Assembly: GCA_022561095.1 (NCBI GenBank)
Contig: JADFRV010000060.1
Location: forward strand, 1-10,699
Direction of reading: 5' to 3'
DNA from: Chloroflexota bacterium
GTDB taxonomy: Bacteria; Chloroflexota; Dehalococcoidia; SM23-28-2; RBG-16-64-32
Length of the DNA: 10,699 bases
Notes under the pieces: model-generated
Seen by the model: the letters and a program-made list of their open reading frames with translations, nothing else
Database searches by the model: none
What the model was told of the DNA's origin: nothing
Shown: positions 6,332-10,699 of the stretch, piece by piece
Numbering within the stretch: position 1 is the first letter of the stretch
Layout of the letters: each line of letters opens with the position of its first letter
Translations under genes and position numbers: made by a program

Positions 6332-7675
6332 ATGCCCCACGCCCTCGCCACACCTGACAGCTACCTGACCGACTTCCGTACGTTTGAGACGAACCTTCCA
6401 GACGAAGGGCCGGACTGGATTCGAGAAGTTCGACAGCAGGCGTTGGCCCGGTTCCAAGAGCTGGGTTTCCCCACCGCCCGCCGCGGCAACGAGAAGTGGA
6501 AGTACACAAACGTCGGCCCCATCGCTGATGCAACGTTTAGCTATCCGTTTGACGCCGGCGCGGAGGTAACTCTCGCTGACATACGGAGTGTCGCTCCTTG
6601 GGACGATGGCTGGGCCACCGTCGTTTTCGTCAACGGCCGCTACTCCCCTGCGCTCTCGACGCTCGTCGCGCTTGACGGTGTACGGGTGACCAACCTAGCG
6701 GAGGCCGTCCGCGCCGACGGCGACGTAATCGAAACACACCTTGCCCGCCACGCTACCTACGAGGACGACGGATTTACCGCCCTGAACACCGCCTTCCTCC
6801 GTGATGGCGCCTTCGTCCACGTCCCGGAAGGCGAATCGCTCCAGTCGCCGCTGCACCTGATCTTCGTCACGACGGAGGGCGCTGAGCCCGGCGTGTCCTA
6901 CCCAAGGACCCTCATCGTGGCCGGCGCTCGAAGCGAGCTGACCGTCATCGAAAGTTACGTGAGCCTCTCCTCCTCGAGCTACCTCACCGACGCTGTGACG
7001 GAGATCGTCGTCGGTGACGGGGCCCAGGTGGAGCACTACAAGCTTCTCCTGGAGAGCGAGGGGGCGTTTCACGTGGCAACCAGCCGCGTTTATCAGGGTG
7101 AGGACAGCGTTTTCTCCTCCACTGTCTACGCCAGGGGTGCAGCCATCGCCAGGAACGACATCCAGGTGCTGCTGGACGCGCCCGGCAGCTCCTGTACCCT
7201 GAACGGCCTCTACCTGACATCGGGCAGTCAGCATATCGACAACTACATCAACATCGAGCATGCGAAGCCCCACGGGACGAGCCGCCTCTTCTACAAGGGC
7301 ATCCTGGATGGGGAGTCAAGAGCCGTTTTTGGCGGCACTGTGCTGGTTCGGCCCGGCGCTGACAAGACCGACGCTCACCAGGAAGACAAGAACCTTCTCC
7401 TCTCGGAGAAGGCGCAGGTGGCCAGCAAGCCCAGCCTGGAGATCTACGCCGACGACGTCAAGTGCGGTCACGGGGCGACGGCGGGCACGATAGCCGAAGA
7501 CGCGATCTTCTACATGAGGAGCCGCGGCCTCGATCTGGAGACGGCTACCGCGTTTCTGATCAAGGGGTTCGCGAGCGGGATCCTGGATAAGGTACGTGTT
7601 CAACCGCTCAGAGCCTTTCTGGAAAAGCTGACCACTAAGGCGCTGTGGGGCTCTCGATTCGGGCAGGCGTCATGA
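6332..7675 (+). CDS. sufD: SufD, scaffold partner of SufB
   Basis: SufD is the SufB paralogue that completes the scaffold and is needed for iron entry. The 447-residue product has the SufD N-terminal helical part (RRGNEKWKYTNVGPI at about 50-64, typical of the family), then a beta-helix core. This includes LIVAGARSELTVIESYVS, VEHYKLL, HIDNYINIEH, GILDGESRAVFGG and DAHQEDKNLLLSEKAQV. The C-terminal block is KCGHGATAG, whose His380 matches the functionally important His360 of E. coli SufD, and the end has AFLIKGFASGIL. It starts 18 bp after sufC. The Shine-Dalgarno is weak (GGAG almost touching the ATG, AAGGA 15 nt away), so coupling to sufC is likely. Its stop overlaps the sufS start as ATGA. 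Confidence 0.95.
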   Translation: MPHALATPDSYLTDFRTFETNLPDEGPDWIREVRQQALARFQELGFPTARRGNEKWKYTNVGPIADATFSYPFDAGAEVTLADIRSVAPWDDGWATVVFVNGRYSPALSTLVALDGVRVTNLAEAVRADGDVIETHLARHATYEDDGFTALNTAFLRDGAFVHVPEGESLQSPLHLIFVTTEGAEPGVSYPRTLIVAGARSELTVIESYVSLSSSSYLTDAVTEIVVGDGAQVEHYKLLLESEGAFHVATSRVYQGEDSVFSSTVYARGAAIARNDIQVLLDAPGSSCTLNGLYLTSGSQHIDNYINIEHAKPHGTSRLFYKGILDGESRAVFGGTVLVRPGADKTDAHQEDKNLLLSEKAQVASKPSLEIYADDVKCGHGATAGTIAEDAIFYMRSRGLDLETATAFLIKGFASGILDKVRVQPLRAFLEKLTTKALWGSRFGQAS

Positions 7676-8961
7676 CCGAAGCCGAGTCTGTCACCAACCA
7701 GGGCGTTACCGGGAAGCCTGCCGGCGGCTTGGACATCGCACGGATCAGGGAGGACTTCCCCATCCTGGCTCGTGAGGTCTACGGTAAGCCCCTGGTCTAC
7801 CTGGACAACGCGGCCACCTCCCAGAAGCCGCGCCAGTTGATCGAAGCGCTGGTACGCTACTACGAGAGCTACAACGCCAACATCCATCGTGCCGTCCACT
7901 GCCTGGGGGAGGAGGCTACCGCAGCCTACGAGGAGGCGAGAGCGAAAGTCGCGCGGTTCATAAACGCTCCCTCTCCTGAGTGCATCGTCTTCACCCGCAA
8001 CACCACGGAGGCGATCAACCTCGTCGCCTACACGTGGGGCCGCGCTAACATTGGGCCGGACTCGGGGGTTCTGCTCACCCTGCTCGAGCACCACTCGAAC
8101 ATCGTCCCCTGGCAGCGCCTCACGGCCGAGAAGGGCGCATCCCTCCGCTACATCGGCCTCACGGAGCAGCAGACGCTGGAGCTGGACGGGTTGGAGAACC
8201 TGATGGACAGCCGCACCCGTCTCTTGTCGGTGACTCAGGTGTCCAACGCCTTAGGGACGATCAATCCCGTCCAGGAGCTGGCCGCTGAGGCTCATCGCAA
8301 CGGGACGATGGTCCTGGTGGACGGCGCCCAGAGCGTCCCCCACATGCCGGTGGACGTGCAGGCCATGGACTGCGACTTCTTCGCGTTCTCCGCCCACAAG
8401 ATGCTTGGCCCTACCGGCGTAGGCGTCCTCTACGCCCGGCCGGAGCTGCTGCAGGAGATGGAGCCCTTCCTGGGCGGCGGCGAGATGATCAAGCGTGTCA
8501 CTCAGGAGGACGCTATCTGGAACGACGTGCCCTGGAAGTTCGAGGCCGGCACCCCCAATATCGCCGACGTCATCGGCTTCGGTGTGGCTATCGACTACCT
8601 GAGCGACCTGGGCATGGAGAACGTGCGCGCCCACGAGATGGAGATCAGCGAGTACGCCCTGCGCCGCCTCCGCCAGATGGAGGAGGTCATCATTTACGGG
8701 CCGCCGGACCCCGCTGACCGCGGCGGCGTCATCTCCTTCAACTACCCGGATCTGCACCCACACGACATCGGTACCGTCTTGGACCGGTATGGGGTGGCTG
8801 TGCGGGCCGGCCATCACTGCGCGCAACCTCTGATGCACCACCTGGATGTGTCAGGAACTGTGCGGGCCAGCTTCTACGTGTACAATACGCTGGAGGAGGT
8901 GGACGTACTGGTGGACGCCCTCGGACAGGCGCATGCCTTCTTCAGCAATGACACCAAGTAG
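7672..8961 (+). CDS. sufS: SufS, group II cysteine desulfurase
   Basis: SufS is a PLP enzyme that takes sulfur from cysteine and hands it to SufU. From ATG 7672 the product is 429 residues. Blocks are YLDNAATSQKPRQ at 43-55, NIHRAVHCLGEEAT at 70-83, the PLP-stacking His140 in LEHHSNIVPW, and the Schiff-base Lys243 in FSAHKMLGPTGVG. The group II features are GGGEMI at 268-273 and catalytic Cys383 in the short loop RAGHHCAQPLM. An in-frame GTG at 7645 is possible, but I prefer 7672. It gives the classic 4-bp ATGA overlap with sufD, and conserved sequence begins only about 20 residues later. The Shine-Dalgarno is weak. The last 14 bases overlap sufU, tying the two partner proteins together. Confidence 0.96.
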   Translation: MTEAESVTNQGVTGKPAGGLDIARIREDFPILAREVYGKPLVYLDNAATSQKPRQLIEALVRYYESYNANIHRAVHCLGEEATAAYEEARAKVARFINAPSPECIVFTRNTTEAINLVAYTWGRANIGPDSGVLLTLLEHHSNIVPWQRLTAEKGASLRYIGLTEQQTLELDGLENLMDSRTRLLSVTQVSNALGTINPVQELAAEAHRNGTMVLVDGAQSVPHMPVDVQAMDCDFFAFSAHKMLGPTGVGVLYARPELLQEMEPFLGGGEMIKRVTQEDAIWNDVPWKFEAGTPNIADVIGFGVAIDYLSDLGMENVRAHEMEISEYALRRLRQMEEVIIYGPPDPADRGGVISFNYPDLHPHDIGTVLDRYGVAVRAGHHCAQPLMHHLDVSGTVRASFYVYNTLEEVDVLVDALGQAHAFFSNDTK

Positions 8962-9454
8962 AGAAGACGAGTACGCTCAGCAGGAAGCCCAGTTGGACGA
9001 CCTCTATCGCGAGGTCATCCTGGATCACTACCGTAACCCCCGTTACCGCGGCTCCCTCCCCTCACCTACGACGAGACATGAGGGCTACAACCCTCTATGC
9101 GGCGACGACGTTACGGTTGAGCTACTGGTGAAGGGCGGAATCGTCGAGGAGGTGGCGTTTCAAGGCTCCGGCTGCTCAATCAGCCAGTCCTCCGCTTCCA
9201 TGATGACCGAGGCGATTCGCGGCAAAACGGTGCCGGAGATCGAGTCGCTATTCGGGGAGTTCACGGCCATGATGCGGGGCTCCGATGATATTGACTTTGA
9301 TAGGATAGGCGACTTGGAGGCGCTGGAGGGGGTGCGGAAGTTCCCCGTGCGCGTCAAGTGCGCCACCCTCGCCTGGCATACGCTGCAAGAGGCCTTGCGG
9401 CGCCTGGATCAAGGGGCGGACCAGGCCGCGAGCGACGAACGCGCGATACGCTAG
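8948..9454 (+). CDS. sufU: SufU, zinc-dependent sulfur acceptor for SufS
   Basis: SufU takes the persulfide sulfur from SufS by ligand exchange at a zinc site and passes it on to SufBCD. The 168-residue product has YREVILDHYRNPRYRG at 20-35. The three cysteines and the aspartate that bind zinc are Cys51 and Asp53 in NPLCGDD, Cys76 in GSGCSISQSSASMM, and Cys138 in VKCATLAWHTL. The 62-residue stretch between the second and third cysteine carries the insertion that separates SufU from IscU, and the IscU histidine before the last cysteine is Lys here (RVKCA). The upstream part of this frame (8846-8947) lies wholly inside sufS and has no SufU features, so ATG 8948 is the start. It overlaps sufS by 14 bp with no clear Shine-Dalgarno. 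The C-terminal tail after about residue 152 is variable. Its TAG interleaves with the stop of the convergent gene. Confidence 0.95.
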   Translation: MTPSREDEYAQQEAQLDDLYREVILDHYRNPRYRGSLPSPTTRHEGYNPLCGDDVTVELLVKGGIVEEVAFQGSGCSISQSSASMMTEAIRGKTVPEIESLFGEFTAMMRGSDDIDFDRIGDLEALEGVRKFPVRVKCATLAWHTLQEALRRLDQGADQAASDERAIR

Positions 9455-10587
9455 CCGTAGGAGAAGTCGCGCAGGAAAGCCCGCATCGTCTCTTCCGGCG
9501 GTTTGTCCAACCACACAACGTCGTAGATGGTATGCAGAAGGGGCGTGGCCACGTCCAGACGGTGCGCCAGGTCTCTGGCGCGGCAGGCGGCGACTCCCTC
9601 CACAGTGTTGGTGCGCAGGAACTCCTGCCAGTCGCGGCCGTTGCACAGCTTCTCGCCCAGGGTGCGGTTTCGGCTGTGGGGATTAAAGCCGGTGGTGATC
9701 AGATCGCCCAGGCCGGCCAGGCCGTAGATGGTCTGAGGCTGGCCTCCCATAGCCTGGCTGAGGCGCGCCATCTCTGCCAGGGCGACGCTGGCCAGGAACG
9801 CCTTGGTGTTGGTGCCGTAGTCGGCGCCATCGCACATGCCCAGGGCGATGGCGTAAGCGTTCTTCAGGCAGGCCCCCAGCTCTACGCCGACTAGGTCCGT
9901 CGTCGTCTCCACCTTGAAGGATTCGTTCTGAAGCGTGTCCTGGATCTCGGTCGCAAGCTCGGCGTCCGCGGCCGCCACGATCACCGCCGTTGGCACGCCG
10001 CGGGCGAGTTCGCCGGCGATGGCCGGGCCGTAGGCCAGCCATCCGGCGCTGCGGCCCATCGTCTCGGCCAGGAAATAGGTGCGGTTCGCTTCGGCGTCGA
10101 ATATCAGGTTGCGGATTTCGCTGCCCAAAAACTCGACGGCCGTGAAATAACCGAATGTGAAGTCGATGCCCCGGTAGTCGTTGTCGATCGTCTTGGGGAT
10201 GTGTGCGATGCGGATGTCAGCCGAGTCGTGCTGACATATGCGAGCGGCTGAGGAAGCGGTATCTTCACCGCCGATGGTGATGAGATGACTGAGCTCAAGC
10301 TTCTGGAGCGATTCAACAGTGCGTGCGAGGTCTTCGACGCTGCGCGCGGGGTTTGCCCTCGACGTGCGGATGATCGATCCGCCCTGGAAATGGATGCGCG
10401 AGACGTCCGAGATTCCGAGAGGCCGGACCATGTCAGTCCGTCCCTGCATGAGGTGCTGGAACCCGTCATAGATGCCGACCACGTCGAGGCCGGCCTGTAC
10501 CGCCCCGATAACGGCGGCGCTCAGAGCGCTGTTGATCCCCGGCGCCGGGCCGCCGCCGACCAGTATCCCGAGTCGATGGTTCGTCAT
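9451..10587 (-). CDS. Chimeric protein: phosphofructokinase N-terminal half joined to glycerol-3-phosphate dehydrogenase (GpsA) C-terminal half
   Basis: One uninterrupted 378-codon frame encodes parts of two enzymes. Residues 1 to about 186 are the nucleotide-binding half of a PFK: GGGPAPGINSALSA (11-24), GGEDTASS (106-113), PKTIDND (131-137, catalytic Asp135) and MGRSAGW (177-183). GGED with Asp109, together with Lys132, is the pattern of pyrophosphate-dependent PFKs. Residues from about 187 to 376 are the substrate domain of GpsA: GPAIAGELARGVPTAVIVAA, TDLVGVELG, ACLKNAYAIALG (catalytic Lys242), GLAGLGDLITT (Asp295) and HSRNRTLGEKL (Arg306, Arg308). Missing are the PFK second half, with the rest of its sugar-phosphate site, and the GpsA Rossmann domain with GxGxxG and its second lysine. 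Neither reaction should work in its standard form. The joint falls where PFK (GWLA...GIAGGA) and GpsA (GPAIAGELA) look alike. It could be a real fusion, an in-frame deletion between two genes, or an assembly joint. Confidence 0.85.
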   Translation of the reverse strand: MTNHRLGILVGGGPAPGINSALSAAVIGAVQAGLDVVGIYDGFQHLMQGRTDMVRPLGISDVSRIHFQGGSIIRTSRANPARSVEDLARTVESLQKLELSHLITIGGEDTASSAARICQHDSADIRIAHIPKTIDNDYRGIDFTFGYFTAVEFLGSEIRNLIFDAEANRTYFLAETMGRSAGWLAYGPAIAGELARGVPTAVIVAAADAELATEIQDTLQNESFKVETTTDLVGVELGACLKNAYAIALGMCDGADYGTNTKAFLASVALAEMARLSQAMGGQPQTIYGLAGLGDLITTGFNPHSRNRTLGEKLCNGRDWQEFLRTNTVEGVAACRARDLAHRLDVATPLLHTIYDVVWLDKPPEETMRAFLRDFSYG

Positions 10588-10592
10588 TTCGT

Positions 10593-10606
10593 GAAGGTGC
10601 TCCTTC
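10593..10606 (-). promoter_or_regulatory. Ribosome binding site of the PFK-GpsA gene inside a small hairpin
   Basis: AAGGAG lies 12 nt before the ATG at 10587, a long spacing. GAAGG (10606 to 10602 on the minus strand) pairs with CCTTC (10597 to 10593) around the loop AGCA, so the ribosome binding site can be hidden in a 5-bp stem. The stem is short and may be a coincidence. Confidence 0.35.
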
Positions 10607-10699
10607 TCAAGTCGCGGTCACCGCAGTTTATCGCGACTATTCGCTGTTTCACCAGCCGCGAAGTGGGATCCGGAAGCCAGCGTGAGCGGGACACGCCGA
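10607..10699. other. Upstream region of the PFK-GpsA gene: inverted repeats, no gene recognised
   Basis: GTCGCG (10611-10616) and CGCGAC (10632-10637) form an inverted repeat with a 15-nt spacer. Inside it lies GCGGTCACCGC (10614-10624), a palindrome with one central base. Either could be an operator for the minus-strand gene. No convincing promoter pair was found, and short open frames to the window edge show no recognisable protein. Confidence 0.3.

Noticed and set aside
7645..7671. Upstream GTG start for sufS
   Set aside because: ATG 7672 makes the usual ATGA overlap with sufD and still leaves about 20 residues before conserved sequence.
8846..8947. Longer version of sufU starting at 8846
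   Set aside because: The added residues lie wholly inside sufS and resemble a shifted sufS translation; SufU features begin after ATG 8948.
1..10699. tRNA, rRNA, CRISPR array, insertion sequence ends or phage genes
   Set aside because: Looked for; no cloverleaf-like sequence, no regular spaced repeats, no transposase or terminal inverted repeats were seen.

Overview
The window is GC-rich, densely coded bacterial DNA. Its core is a complete five-gene SUF iron-sulfur cluster operon on the + strand in the order sufB-sufC-sufD-sufS-sufU (4043-9454). A co-directional minus-strand series diverges from it: a second, group I (NifS/IscS-type) cysteine desulfurase, a lone nuoB, an alpha/beta-hydrolase-fold LuxR regulator, and the 5' part of an organomercurial-lyase (MerB-like) gene. 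At the right end a minus-strand gene converges on sufU and encodes an unusual protein. Its first half is a phosphofructokinase N-terminal domain and its second half is a glycerol-3-phosphate dehydrogenase (GpsA) C-terminal domain.

The organism cannot be fixed from this sequence alone. The orphan nuoB style (PPRPE after the last cluster cysteine), the hydrolase-LuxR family, a MerB homologue without an evident mer operon, and a SUF operon with SufU rather than SufE/SufA would all fit a Chloroflexota or a related environmental lineage. That is an inference and not a demonstrated placement.

Layout. 1-638 (minus): a MerB-like 5' half with a perfect ribosome binding site runs into a different reading frame near position 200. 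There it meets what looks like the C-terminal end of an adenine-specific DNA methyltransferase, which leaves the window at position 1. 786-1859 (minus): a regulator with a LuxR helix-turn-helix and a hydrolase domain that has lost its nucleophile and histidine. 1934-2548 (minus): nuoB. 2573-3790 (minus): the cysteine desulfurase. 3791-4042: a divergent control region with a good sigma-70-type promoter for suf, an overlapping opposite-strand -10, and a 21-bp-phased direct repeat. 4043-9454 (+): suf operon, tightly packed with overlaps or zero spacing. 9451-10587 (minus): the PFK-GpsA chimera, whose stop codon interleaves with that of sufU in a CTAG.

How the genes work together: SufS mobilises sulfur from cysteine, SufU accepts it in a zinc-dependent transfer, and SufB2C2D or SufBC2D builds the cluster using SufC ATPase. 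The divergent desulfurase may supply sulfur to the same or another pathway. NuoB, the next gene after it, carries the N2 [4Fe-4S] cluster of complex I and so is a plausible client.

The most notable point is that both ends of the window hold 5'-half/3'-half chimeras of unrelated enzymes. The PFK-GpsA joint is in frame and reads as an intact gene. The MerB/methyltransferase joint is out of frame and reads as debris. Either could be a real rearrangement or an assembly joint, and the sequence alone cannot decide.
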